The notes under the pieces are model-generated. The model searched no databases, had not been told where the DNA came from, and saw only the letters and a list, made by a program, of their open reading frames with translations. Of a DNA stretch of 64,000 nucleotides, positions 30,052 through 41,319 are shown one piece after another. The position numbers were made by a program, and so were the translations under genes. Source of the DNA: Oopsacas minuta. Lineage: Eukaryota; Porifera; Hexactinellida; Lyssacinosida; Leucopsacidae. Position 1 is the first letter of the stretch. Every line of letters starts with the position of its first letter. Location of the stretch: the NCBI GenBank assembly GCA_024704765.1, contig JAKMXF010000011.1:541557-605556 (forward strand), given 5' to 3'.

Positions 30052-32427
30052 CTAGGAAGAAAGCAGATACGCCACTAAAAAGAAATGAAATAGTGCTCCT
30101 ATCAAGACAAAACAACTAGTCTCGCGGTATCCTACACTAGGCACAAACTGCAATTTCTCATAGATTTGATTCGTGTTGATTTTGAAATTTCCACACTTAG
30201 GAAATCCCTCTGGTGGAGGATTTTGGTAGTCAGGAGCAACGTTGAGAATCATCGCCATCCCATCTGTCGCATGTACAAGAATATGACAATGAACAAGCCA
30301 TGCACCAGGATTATCAGATATGATTCTAACCACGAGGTAGCCACCAGCTGGTATTATAGCTGTGTCTTTTTTCGGAGTCTTCCCATCGATTGATATGATA
30401 CTATCAAATTCATTTGACCAAGAAGGTTGTGTGCAGTGTGTATTAATACAAGAATGATGACAAGCAGAATCTGCACAGTATATGTCATTATTATGATGTA
30501 GGATGGAATTTGTTGTATTTGAATAGGTTGAATAGCCAACTTTCACAACATGAAAATGATGACCATGGAAATGAAAAGGATGTTGGTGGTCACTAGTACC
30601 AATAGCAGATACTACAAGCTGTATAACCTTGTTGTATCCTACTTCAACTACATGGGTGCACCAACAATGGAGATCACTAGGATTACAGTTTGCAGAAAGA
30701 TCACATTTCAAACCTTCTTTTTCGAAATCATTTCGTTGAGTTAGTATTGGAGTTGGTGGAAATACAAACTTCCTTCCATTGATAGAGCTAGTTATGCTGT
30801 GAGCTTCAAAGTTCAAATTCAGAAATATTTCTTTATCAGGAGTATCTCCAGTAGGCAATTCCTCAGAAGGTGTTTCAATTAACAACCTGAAGTCACCTAC
30901 ATTAATACAGTCTGAATAGTAGGAAGGATGAAAGTTCTCGAAAGGACAATTCACTACTCTACAGGGAGTTATTGCATCACATGTTGTCGGGACAGAAGCA
31001 TCATAAATTGCTTTGTAGTTAGAAGAATGAATACCTCCATCTCCTAATGCAGTATTGTAATGGAGAATAGCTTGTGTACCTTCTCCTAGATGTTCGTAAG
31101 GTGGAGAAGCATCAGTTACATTTAGGTCAGTCGTCTCTAGTCTCATAATATAGTTTCCAATTGGTTGATTAGCTGTCAGAAGGAAATCATAACGTTCTCC
31201 TGAATGGATCATAATGTAACTAACATTCTGGATAGGTTCAATGAAGTTTCCATCTGTTGCAATAACAGTAAGCAGATGACTATCAACAGAGAATCTGAAT
31301 AATAGGTCTGCTTGTGCGCCTATTAGTCGGAATCTGTAAGTATCTCCGCATTTTACACTGAATTCGGAGAGACGAGATTGTATGAAATGAACAGAATGGT
31401 GCCTGCCTAAACCATTGATGAGAGCAGAGTGAAATGGTATATGATGATGTATAGTAGTAGTGTCTGTAGAATGGTCAGTCTGATTATGAGTTTGTCTTGT
31501 CTGATGATGATGCATTTCTGTTGCTACAACTGGCAACATTCCAAGTGGAGTATCAGACAAATCACCAAACACGCCAGTTTGTATCAGGAATGTATCAACA
31601 CCTGTCCTATCTGACCAATCATTCACTATCATCGTATGAACATCAGGCTTATCGATAAAATTTCGTATCCCATACTGGGAGCTCAATATAAATCGAACTA
31701 GCCCAATTTTATCCGAGCTTTCACGGACAATCAATGAACCAAAACAACCATCTGCTCTCTGGGACCCAACATGAGAATGATACCAGAATGTACCAGAAGG
31801 TTCAGCTTTGAAAATGTATTGAAAGAATGAAGATGGCCTAATGGGGCATTGAGTTACCCCAGATACTCCATCCATCCAGGGAGTATTGTATTGTCTCATC
31901 CCATGCCAGTGTATAGAGGTTGCTTCCTGAGTTAGGTTGTTATTGACATATGCAATTACTGTAGAACCTTCATCAACAATGAGTGTTGGACCTGGCAACA
32001 AACCATTTATGCCTATTATCACTTTAAAGTTTAGACTATTTGTCCAGTTAGGAATAGAACAGTTGTAAATTGGATTATTTGTGAAATTACTACACTTGCC
32101 ATCTGTAGAAATAGGAACAGCGTCACCAGTTGAACTGATGCTATAGACTACACCATGAGTTCCACGAACCTGAGTGTTTTCATTTCCCAGAATCTCATAA
32201 CTTGTGAAAGAGTAGAATTCATCGATGTCAAGAAAGAACTGACATTCATCGTATCCAGCCTCACATTCACACACTCGATTACCCCACTTGCAATCCACAA
32301 CACAACGTGTTCTGCCATTAATAATAGAATTTGATTCACACCTTGCTTCACAGTATTGTATCATTAGCAAGGCCATAAATGAAAAGGTTAGCACCAAATA
32401 CTGATTTCTGATCAGGAGTGATATCAT
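30052..32427 (-). CDS. Laccase-like multicopper oxidase, copy 1 (intact)
   Basis: Single-exon 791-residue secreted or membrane-tethered oxidase. A signal peptide (about 1-28) is followed by a Cys-rich segment (VVDCKWGNRVCECEAGYDEC). All four copper-binding motifs are present: SIHWHGMRQ near residue 172, WYHSHVG near 216, HPFHFHGHHFHVV near 617, and HCHILVHATDGM near 712 (types 1, 2 and 3 copper; the Met fits a type 1 axial ligand). A His-rich insert (MHHHQTRQTHNQTDH ... TTIHHH) lies near residue 310. The C-terminus is hydrophobic (IGALFHFFLVAYLLSS), giving a GPI or membrane tail. Laccase-type enzymes oxidise phenols, aromatic amines or metal ions using oxygen. Substrate unknown; matrix cross-linking or defence is plausible. 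It has a head-to-head paralogue at 36926. Confidence 0.92.
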   Translation of the reverse strand: MISLLIRNQYLVLTFSFMALLMIQYCEARCESNSIINGRTRCVVDCKWGNRVCECEAGYDECQFFLDIDEFYSFTSYEILGNENTQVRGTHGVVYSISSTGDAVPISTDGKCSNFTNNPIYNCSIPNWTNSLNFKVIIGINGLLPGPTLIVDEGSTVIAYVNNNLTQEATSIHWHGMRQYNTPWMDGVSGVTQCPIRPSSFFQYIFKAEPSGTFWYHSHVGSQRADGCFGSLIVRESSDKIGLVRFILSSQYGIRNFIDKPDVHTMIVNDWSDRTGVDTFLIQTGVFGDLSDTPLGMLPVVATEMHHHQTRQTHNQTDHSTDTTTIHHHIPFHSALINGLGRHHSVHFIQSRLSEFSVKCGDTYRFRLIGAQADLLFRFSVDSHLLTVIATDGNFIEPIQNVSYIMIHSGERYDFLLTANQPIGNYIMRLETTDLNVTDASPPYEHLGEGTQAILHYNTALGDGGIHSSNYKAIYDASVPTTCDAITPCRVVNCPFENFHPSYYSDCINVGDFRLLIETPSEELPTGDTPDKEIFLNLNFEAHSITSSINGRKFVFPPTPILTQRNDFEKEGLKCDLSANCNPSDLHCWCTHVVEVGYNKVIQLVVSAIGTSDHQHPFHFHGHHFHVVKVGYSTYSNTTNSILHHNNDIYCADSACHHSCINTHCTQPSWSNEFDSIISIDGKTPKKDTAIIPAGGYLVVRIISDNPGAWLVHCHILVHATDGMAMILNVAPDYQNPPPEGFPKCGNFKINTNQIYEKLQFVPSVGYRETSCFVLIGALFHFFLVAYLLSS

Positions 32428-34609
32428 TTCTCTGAATTCCTACGTTGTAAAGAAATAAGCACACAGTACAGTACATTGAATTATAACAACTACGATCACG
32501 AGAGATTAGAATTTGAACATTTCCAAATTGGAATCGACTTATGTCTACAACTAAAAAATGAAATATGAGAATTTGTCATATACCAATATCTCGGAGCGGA
32601 AATTGTGTGGGACCGCAGGAATCTAGAGTGTTTACGTTATCTACTGATTCATGAATAGTAGCATAACTAAATACTGATATTATTCGGTTTGCCCACCGAA
32701 TACGAATAATATTCGGTTAAATCAACCGAATACCAAATACTGATAATCGGTTGAACGGTTGAAATATTGAAATTTTCGCTTCATCAGATATTCAGTTCAT
32801 CACAACTTTTCTGTCTTTCATCAGTCCATTTCAATCTTGATAAAGAAGAAAAGTATGGCTTTATTTCCAAAATATCACTCATGGCCGCGCCAATGAATCC
32901 CAGTGCAACCAGTTAATACTCTTATCATGGAATATACCAGCGTATACTCTGTTCTTGCATAGAGTATGCCCCCGGTATGAAGTTGGCTAGCCTAGTATTA
33001 AACTGGGATGATGATCAGGGCGTGAAATCCAACAAAAATCTGACTGCAAAGCACACATAACTCTGTAAAAGCTCCCAGAGGGTAGCAATCATGCTAATCC
33101 CATACTCACTCACTAACCTTTGTAACTGTTTCCTGGATATTTTCTCGAAATCGCTGGAATTTCAAATTTCTTATTTGGCTAAAGTACACAAGATTCTAGC
33201 TCCCCCAAAAATGCTCAATGTTGCTAGTTTAGCACTTGGTAGATTATGGCTCAGAATATGCCAGAGATCAATAAACAATCATAAAAACATTCCTTCTACG
33301 ATGACTAAATTTTACCTACTGACGTCTGGAATATACAAAATGTGGAAAACAAGCAATAATTACCCAAAGATACCTTAATTGCCTGATTGAGGCATTAAGC
33401 AATGTATTATAATTGAACTTAATATAGCTGAATTTATTTATTCAATTCTCAAACATCTGTATATGTAGACACACTTTCTATCTATCAGCTGTGATAATGA
33501 ATAAATGTGAACGCTTTTACGGGGAAATACTGGTTACTTGCGATAAGCAATCAATGATTGTCCATGATTACAACTTAATAGGAACAAAGTACAAAATAAA
33601 TTTCTCAATGTATAATTTGTTGTTATATTTATTTGTGTCTTGAAGATGTGAGAATTAATAAATGAATAAGACTCACGTTTTTTGAATTTCAATCTCAAAA
33701 TATCACGAATCAGTAAAGCAATTATTCAGATAATCTGACTATATGTGATTTTATGAAAATGATTGTATTTATACTTTTCTTTAGCATTGAAAGCAACGAG
33801 TCATGAAATGTTTGTTACACTGATTTCGTTTTGAACTTTCGAGACTGCAGAAGTAATCAACAGCCAAGGTTAGATCACAATTTGTATATAATTAATTTGG
33901 AGAAATTCGTGTCAATCTGTTGCAAGAAATTGTAAATTCACTGATTGGCTATTGGTGATGTAATTACCCCAGAGAATCTGGCCCAAACAGCCAAACAAGT
34001 TTCTGGTTAGTTACAAGGCTTATTATATAATTTCTATTAATTACCATTGCAAATCAAGAAAGAAGCCATAGCAAGAAGCCATTGCAACACAATCACAAAA
34101 ACTGTATTATAGTATAGTTGAGCTATGCATAAGTTATTTGAAAATATAAAATATCCTTCTACGCGTTTTATTTAATCTGATACAATTATGTCAGCATTAC
34201 AGGTCCAATTTGAATTACACTACAATTTCTAAATAGTATATATTTGACAAAAAACTAAGAGAGAGATTTCTTTTAAAATAATGAATTCTTGATATCAAAC
34301 ACAACTAATAAGTGAGTAATCGAGTTGAATACATTAAAAGTCTACAATTACAGCATGTGCCAATAATTATTATCCATTTTTCCATTAGCATAACTTTGGA
34401 TAATTCTGAATATTTCTAAATGATTCCTCTCGTTGGAGATCTGTACTTGGTGTTTGATTTGTTTCTATATTGCATTTTTCACACATTTGGTGATTATACA
34501 TATTTTTACACTTTCAATCTAAAATTCAAAATAAGTTGTATCAACTCCGATTCTGAGATTATCAGACCATGAAGCTGATAAGTACTGCCCAAATCAGAGA
34601 TGGAACCGG
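32428..34609. other. Upstream region of oxidase copy 1 with a dispersed repeat
   Basis: At 33640-34045 there is a repeat with a direct copy at about 40100-40710. Shared phrases include tttgaatttcaatctca, atatcacgaatcagt, ggagaaattcgtgtcaatct and acaaggc(at)tattatataattt. At 32680-32760 the word tattcggtt recurs in both orientations, like a small inverted-repeat element. No coding sequence is supported; a 95-residue frame at 33091 has no recognisable content. Confidence 0.5.
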
Positions 34610-36020
34610 TTAGCTTTTCCATGACCCGACCGGTGTATGTAATGGAGATGTTGGTATTATGTCAATCTCAGATATGGGTTCGTGTGTTAAACCACAACGA
34701 TCTTTCGAAGGTAGTAATAAATAATTTTCTGTGTCCACAATAGAGAATATTTCCTTTGCTGAAGTTATCGTCCTGTTGATAGGAAACCCTGATCGGACAA
34801 GTTCTAAATCTTTTAATTCTGCAAAACTTGCAGTACAAAGTTGGCAACTTGTAACACCTGCTCCAATCAGAATACCAGACATTTTCCCATCAAACATTGT
34901 ACGGAGAATTTTAACTCTAACATTATCATATGGTAGCTCTAGTCCGTCTTTTTAATGTTAGTCACTTCAGGATTGATCATAAGACCCATTAAGAATTTAG
35001 TATTCTTTTCGTTTTCCTTTTGAGCTACTAATGCTATTGGTCTGGCACAAAATGGTGAATTAGGAATTAGGAATTTGGAATTTGGTTTGACCAAAGTGTA
35101 TTTCCATCAGAATCAATAATTGATTGCATCTTCAAGGCAAAGAAAGTGAAATTTTTTGTATTGAATTGTGGGTTCCCATCGAACTGGTTGTAAATTTTAT
35201 GGCAACCCGAACCATCCAATCCATCTGCGATGGTAAGCTCTAACGAATATTTTGGACCATCGGGACATAGGTTAGATTCAAGTAATCGTAAAGTTGTCTG
35301 TTGTAAGATAGATTTATATGAGATAACAATTCCTATTTTAACTTGATCATTGTTCCGAATTTCAATAATTTCAGATGATGCTATCATGGTGGCACGATAA
35401 TCAGCTACTTTGTTGTATGGGGGGAATATAATATTTTCTGGTTTACATATTCCTCATGTTAGTGTACTTGCGTTTGCCAATCTCAAGAAATCTAACACAA
35501 ACACAGATTTGTCAATCGGCAATCGCTTGACACTACAAGCAAATATCTCATTGTCAAGAAGGTCTTTCCATGAATTTGCTGTTCTTTGGTCGTTAGCTTC
35601 ATTAGAGATTAGTTGGAGTACATAGGTAGCTATTATTTAAGCATGAACATTTTCATTTTTGCAATAGTAGCGATTAAATAAAACGTGGTTTTAATCTACA
35701 TCTGAGAGCCTTCAGTGCCAATTCAGGCAGAGGTTTCCTTGACTCCTTTGCAAGGTCAACTGCAAAACCATTCGCTCTTCTCCAATAATACGTTTCTTTG
35801 TGAGACTGGGGGGTTGAATAGAATAAAATAGGAGTGATTGCCATGTAGATAGGCCATTGCGCTTACTGAAAGCATCACGTCCAGACTTCAATTCGCTGAA
35901 GCTTCTCCGAATTGAGGAGAATTTGCCATCTGAAAGATCATATATCTGGATGAAGGAATCGACTGCCGTTCTGATTGAAGGTTGAGAGAGAAGATAATCA
36001 ATTGCTTCCTGGTAATTCAT
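34610..36020 (-). pseudogene. Transib/RAG1-like transposase relic
   Basis: Minus-strand blocks in the order of the Transib/RAG1 core. An N-terminal helical part runs 36020-35650 (YDLSDGKFSSIRRSFSEL). IIFPPYNKVADYR (about 35395-35435) matches the Transib hallmark YPPYNKV. VISYKSILQQTTLRLLES is next. TIADGLDGSGCHKIYNQ (about 35190-35240) fits the block with the first catalytic Asp (consensus DGSSGHSxYKQ). PFCARPIALVAQKENEKN (about 35000-35055) fits the CRPIxxxxxKE block. RTMFDGKMSGILIG with SCQLCTASF (about 34815-34905) fits the second catalytic Asp plus the C-x-x-C knuckle. GLTHEPISEID with TSPLHT follows at 34640-34690. The C-terminal catalytic Glu region is not found. Frameshifts and an in-frame TGA just before GICKPENII break it. 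Family assignment is from motif memory; Transib proper is more likely than a true RAG1-like gene. Confidence 0.7.
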
Positions 36021-36925
36021 TCAGAATTTAAAATATTTGCTAGAAATTTAGTAAATAAAAGTAGTATAATATGAATTGCTTAAAATTCTGAAATTCTTAA
36101 AAATTAACGGGTCGCTCTATTAAAATGCTTGGTGTTCATTTGGGGGAGGCTGGATTTAATTCTAAATTAAAGATGATATCATGACAAATCACCTTAAAAC
36201 TTGGAATTACCTGGCCACGACTGGCCACAGTGAGTTTGAGGGGTAATTAGACCAAGGTATAATGTATCCGAACACATTATCTGATGTCAAAATTAACTGA
36301 ACCATGGAGAAAGTATACAAACTAAAATGCTTAGCTCTTATTGTACTTCAAAGAATATATTCTGAACTAATAATAGGTTAAAACTTTGAGCTGTCATCTT
36401 GATGAGTATTATTAGATAGCGAGAATTACATGCTATGCATAATTATAAAATAGAGGTGAATAATAAGCTCAATTTTATAGCCACCCACTAAGCATGAAAT
36501 TTGATTACCAAGTAGTAGGACTTTCTCAAGAAAATTTTGCTTCCCAGGTTTCGGACTATGCTGAATTTAATGGTAACTTTTTCGAAAGCTTATGGGATGA
36601 TGAAAAATTCGATTGTAAGCCTATGGTGAAGCCACTGTGGGGCGTACTTCCCAATCCCATGATTTCGGGAATCGAGATTCAACTTGGCTCCAAATATGGC
36701 ACAGTCCATTGGTTGTAAATCATTTCATTCTACATTTTTGTTTTTACACCTTTTTCATGATTAATGAAAATATTGACACCTCTCAATTATTCTTTTGTAT
36801 TTGTTTGTTAGTTTGGCCCATGAATTTTATTGGATACAATTTTGAATTATTCAACTCTTAAAATCTCGTGAGGCTTGGTGATTTAACGGTATTTACAAAT
36901 CTTTTCAGTGTAAGATTACGAAAAA
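36021..36925. other. Intergenic region upstream of oxidase copy 2
   Basis: A 74-residue frame at 36494-36718 has no recognisable content. The terminal inverted repeats of the Transib-like relic were looked for and not found with confidence. The promoter of oxidase copy 2 presumably lies at the right edge. Confidence 0.35.
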
Positions 36926-39274
36926 ATGATATCACTCCTGTTCAGAAATCAGCATTTGTTGCTAACCTTTTCATTTATGGCCTTGCTAATGCTAAAATAC
37001 TGTGAAGCAAGGTGTGAATCAAATTCTATTATTGATGGCAGATCACGTTGTGTTGTGGATTGCAAGTGGGGTAATCGAGTGTGTGAATGTGAGGCTGGAT
37101 ACGATGAATGTCAGTTCTTTCTTGACATCGATGAATTTTACTCTTTCACAAGTTATGAGATTCTGGGAAATGAAAACACTCAGGTTCGTGGAACTCATGG
37201 TGTAGTCTATAGCATCAGTTCAACTGGTGACGCTGTTCCTATTTCTACAGATGGCAAGTGTAGTAATTTCACAAATAATCCAATTTACAACTGTTCTATT
37301 CCTAACTGGACAAATAGTCTAAACTTTAAAGTGATAATAGGCATAAATGGTTTGTTGCCAGGTCCAACACTCATTGTTGATGAAGGTTCTACAGTAATTG
37401 CATATGTCAATAACAACCTAACTCAGGAAGCAACCTCTATACACTGGCATGGGATGAGACAATACAATACTCCCTGGATGGATGGAGTATCTGGGGTAAC
37501 TCAATGCCCCATTAGGCCATCTTCATTCTTTCAATACATTTTCAAAGCTGAACCTTCTGGTACATTCTGGTATCATTCTCATGTCGGGCTCCAGAGAGCA
37601 GATGGTTGTTTGGGATCCCTAATCATAAGAGAGAGTGATCAGAAGACCTCATCAGTTAAATCAAAGCTAATGACACAGCATGGTATTTCTACGTATTTGG
37701 ACTATCCTGATGTTCACACAATAATGTTGAGCGATTGGTCTGATAAAAGTGATGTTGGAGATTTTCTGATTCATAATGGTGTCTTAGGAATTATCCAAAT
37801 ACACCTCTTGGAGTTGTACCGGTCCCCAGTGATAGTAAGTATCAAGCTCGTTTTACATATGATAATAGAAATTCAGCATTTTTTGAATTTGGCTCTGCTC
37901 TCATCAACGGTTTAGGCAGACACCGTTCTGTTCCTTTCATACAATCTCGTCTCTCCGAATTCAGTGTAGGTAGAGTACGGAAATACTTACAGATTCCGCC
38001 TCATAGGAGCGCAAATCAATTTCTTATTCAGATTTTCTGTTGATAATCATCTGCTTACTGTCATTGCAACAGATGGAAACTTCATTGAACCTATCCAGAA
38101 TGTTAGTTACATTATGATCCATTCAGGAGAACGTTATGATTTCCTTCTGACAGCTAATCAACCAATTGGAAACTATATTATGAGACTAGAGACGACTGAC
38201 TTAAATGTAACTGATGCTTCTCCACCTTACGAACATCTAGGAGAAGGTACACAAGCTATTCTCCATTACAATACTGCATTAGGAGATGGAGGTATTCATT
38301 CTTCTAACTACAAAGCAATTTATGATGCTTCTGTCCCGACAACATGTGATGCAATAACTCCCTGTAGAGTAGTGAATTGTCCTTTCGAGAACTTTCATCC
38401 TTCCTACTATTCAGACTGTATTAATGTAGGTGACTTCAGGTTGTTAATTGAAACACCTTCTGAGGAATTGCCTACTGGAGATACTCCTGATAAAGAAATA
38501 TTTCTGAATTTGAACTTTGAAGCTCACAGCATAACTAGCTCTATCAATGGAAGGAAGTTTGTATTTCCACCAACTCCAATACTAACTCAACGAAATGATT
38601 TCGAAAAAGAAGGTTTGAAATGTGATCTTTCTGCAAACTGTAATCCTAGTGATCTCCATTGTTCGTGCACCCATGTAGTTGAAGTAGGATACAACAAGGT
38701 TATACAGCTTGTGGTAAGCTCTGTTGGACTTGTTCAAGGAACACATCCCTTCCATCTTCATGGTAACCAATTCTGGGTGTTACAAGTAGGCTATCCTACC
38801 TATAACAATGTGACAGGACATTTTGCAATGGACAATTCAGATATAAATTGTGCAGATAGAACATGCACGGAACCTTATTGTTTTCCTCCTCATTGTACCC
38901 GTCCATCTTGGTCGGATAGCTTTATTTCAGACATTTCTATAGATGATCACTCTCCCTTGAAGGATACAGCTATAATTCCAGCTGGTGGGTATTTGGTAGT
39001 CAGAATAATCTCTAATAATCCAGGTACATGGTTTCTTCATTGTCACATACTTTCACATGCTATTGGGGGTATGGCAATGATTCTCAATGTTGCTAGTGAT
39101 CACCAAAATCCACCTTCAGAGGGATTTCCTAAATGCGGAAATTTCGATTTCGACACGAATGAGTTCTACGAGAAATTTGAGTTTAGTGCAGGCTATCAAA
39201 TGACTTCTTCCTTTGTCTTTGTGATGGCGATTACTCTTTCTATCCTGTTTCTTTGGCTACAGTTGCCTCTCTGA
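36926..39274 (+). pseudogene. Laccase-like multicopper oxidase, copy 2 (two frameshifts)
   Basis: This is the paralogue of the oxidase on the other strand, in head-to-head orientation. The frame is open to about 37787, where GGA-ATT-ATC replaces the expected frame for NYPNTPLGVVPV. It runs shifted through a region that still encodes GSALINGLGRHRSVPFIQSR, then returns to frame near 37965-37990 after an extra segment (gtgtaggtagagtacgg versus gtgtaaaatgcgg in copy 1). The rest, to 39274, is open. Copper motifs SIHWHGMRQ, WYHSHVG, HPFHLHGNQF and LHCHILSHAIGGM all survive, and the C-terminal hydrophobic tail is kept. It is therefore a very young pseudogene, a gene with two sequencing or assembly indels, or one with small unrecognised introns. 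Stretches near-identical to copy 1 alternate with diverged stretches. Confidence 0.75.
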
Positions 39275-41319
39275 TTGACTACCTTCATATCTTTATATTT
39301 ATCATATAGGGTATTTAATTATTTTATCTATATACTACGTATATACCATCTATTATATGCTATTTTCTAATTTCCAATAAATTTCGAAAATTTTCATTTT
39401 ACTTATTGTTAGGGCTGTTGCTATGGGAACTATTGAGTATTGAGATAATCAATTATTGACGTATTGAGCTCATCAATATTTAGCCTAAAATTAACTCACA
39501 AAACGCAAACTAGCATTCTGATTACAATTTTGGTTCAAATATCTTCCTTGATTTTGGGTGCTTATTTGTAGTGGGGATTTTGGTAGAAAATTTTCACAAC
39601 TGTATACAGTGCCGTCGGAATAGTGGCGGCTGCGGCGATCTTAGCCGCCCCACTTTATGTTTCTATTCTAGCATGAGCCGCATCACTTTCCATGGATTCC
39701 GACGGCCCTATCTGTATGACCTATAAAGATATTTAACTGATCCAGTAAATGTTGGTTACTGCACAGTTATAGTGCTAAGTTTAACGGTAAATGTCATAAT
39801 ACTAATGTAGTATTTGTGTAATTATGACTTGATCAATGAATAAACTACTACGAGTATACAAGCGTACCAATAACCTACGTTCACTATGGTTGATACAAAA
39901 TTGCAGGCAGGTGAAATTACTAACCGCGCCCCACAGTCCACCTACAGCCCGTAACTAACTTACTTATTCACCCGCAAAGAAGCTCACATAAATTTTTCCT
40001 CATATATTATTAGTGTTTTGCAAGGTTGAAACCGATCCAACCGACTGATAGCATTCAGTTTGCCTAACCGAATACTGATAATATTTGGTTTGGTTTTTTG
40101 TATGTAATTTGAGTCCTGAAGAGCGAGAATTAAAAATGAAAAGACTTACATTTTTTTGAATTTCAATCTCACAATATCACGAATCAGTGTAGCGTCTTGA
40201 AAGTTCACATTAAACGAATCAATGTGTTCAACATTTGATGGCTCATTTCTTTTAACTCTAATCTTCAATCTACATATCTTAGATAGTTATCCAGCAGAAA
40301 GTTGGTACATATGATATTCTTAGAATGATGAAATAATATTTATGGGATAAGAAGTGCTTGGACAATCGTCATGATACAATCAATATTCTGTGATTTACAA
40401 GGCCGAATGTGTAAAACAACAAATTTGAAATTTCTTAAACAAAAGTTGTCCGTTCGGTTCCGTGAATTTGGGAAGGCCTCGATTATTTACTTATTAAATT
40501 TGTTTGTATATTTGTAAAAAATAAATAAAAGTACTATAACAAGGTTAGATCACCATTAGAGAATAGATTTGGAGAAATTCGTGTCAATCTGGTGCAAGAA
40601 ACTGTAAGTTTACTGACTGGTTATTGGTGACCTTATTATCCCAGAAAATCTGTCCTGAACAGCTGTACAACTTTCTAGTTACAAGGCATATTATATAATT
40701 TATATTAAGCCACCATATATGACGAAACATGGTGTATTGTGCATGTTTTTCCACGCAACATTGTTGGTTGGAATTTTAGAGGCAACTTGTATGGTGAGTG
40801 TTGCATGGTAATACAGTTGAACTCGGTTAGTACATACTCGGATTAAGACATACTATCGGTTAGTACGTACTTTTCTCAAAAACTGATCATCAATTTGTAT
40901 TAATTGTGTAGAAAAATATTCGGATAAGACTTACTTCGGTTAGTAAGTGCTATTTTGTTTCCCGAGGGGGTAGGTCTTATCCGACTTATACTGTAAGTAT
41001 ATATGTTATGTCGATTTTGTCAACTCTTAGATTTGCAAAAATCGACATTAAAATCGTCGATTTTGTAAAAGAGATAATTTGAAAGGTACACTCTGCAAAA
41101 TCAATATTTCAAATTTCGGTTTTGTAAAATGGTAAAAATAACTCAAAACCTGTCTCAGGTTCTGTGCGTAACTAACATTAAAACAGATCCCATACATCTT
41201 CGATTCCAGAATTAATATCAAGTGAACTAAAGATGTTTATGCATAAAATATAAAATTTTTGTAATTATAAAGTTGTCAGGTTATTGAGTTATATTAGTTA
41301 CCATGGATGGCACATTTTT
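39275..41319. other. Repeat-rich intergenic region
   Basis: Contents: a diverged inverse copy (40265-40500) of the repeat upstream of SmB, a direct copy (about 40100-40710) of the repeat at 33640-34045, and a TA-flanked MITE (40814-40993). Near 40040-40090, tattcggttagg-type words resemble those at 32690. A GC-rich patch at 39608-39710 (gccgtcggaatagtggcgg ... ccgacggccct) has inverted ends and looks like a small hAT-type element. No gene is seen. Confidence 0.5.
40814..40993. mobile_element. MITE, 'tcttatcc' family, copy b
   Basis: Ends cagttgaactcggtt and gacttatactg lie between TA dinucleotides. Internal phrases attcggataagacttac and gtaggtcttatccgac match copies at 12669 and 43441. Confidence 0.7.

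Noticed and set aside
33091-33378. 95-residue open frame
   Set aside because: No motif, no splice or family support, and it lies in repeat-rich upstream sequence.
36226-36232. CACAGTG heptamer, like an RSS or Transib end, near the transposase relic
   Set aside because: It lies on the upstream side of the gene but in the wrong orientation for a terminal repeat, with no convincing nonamer or partner end. A 7-base match is expected by chance.
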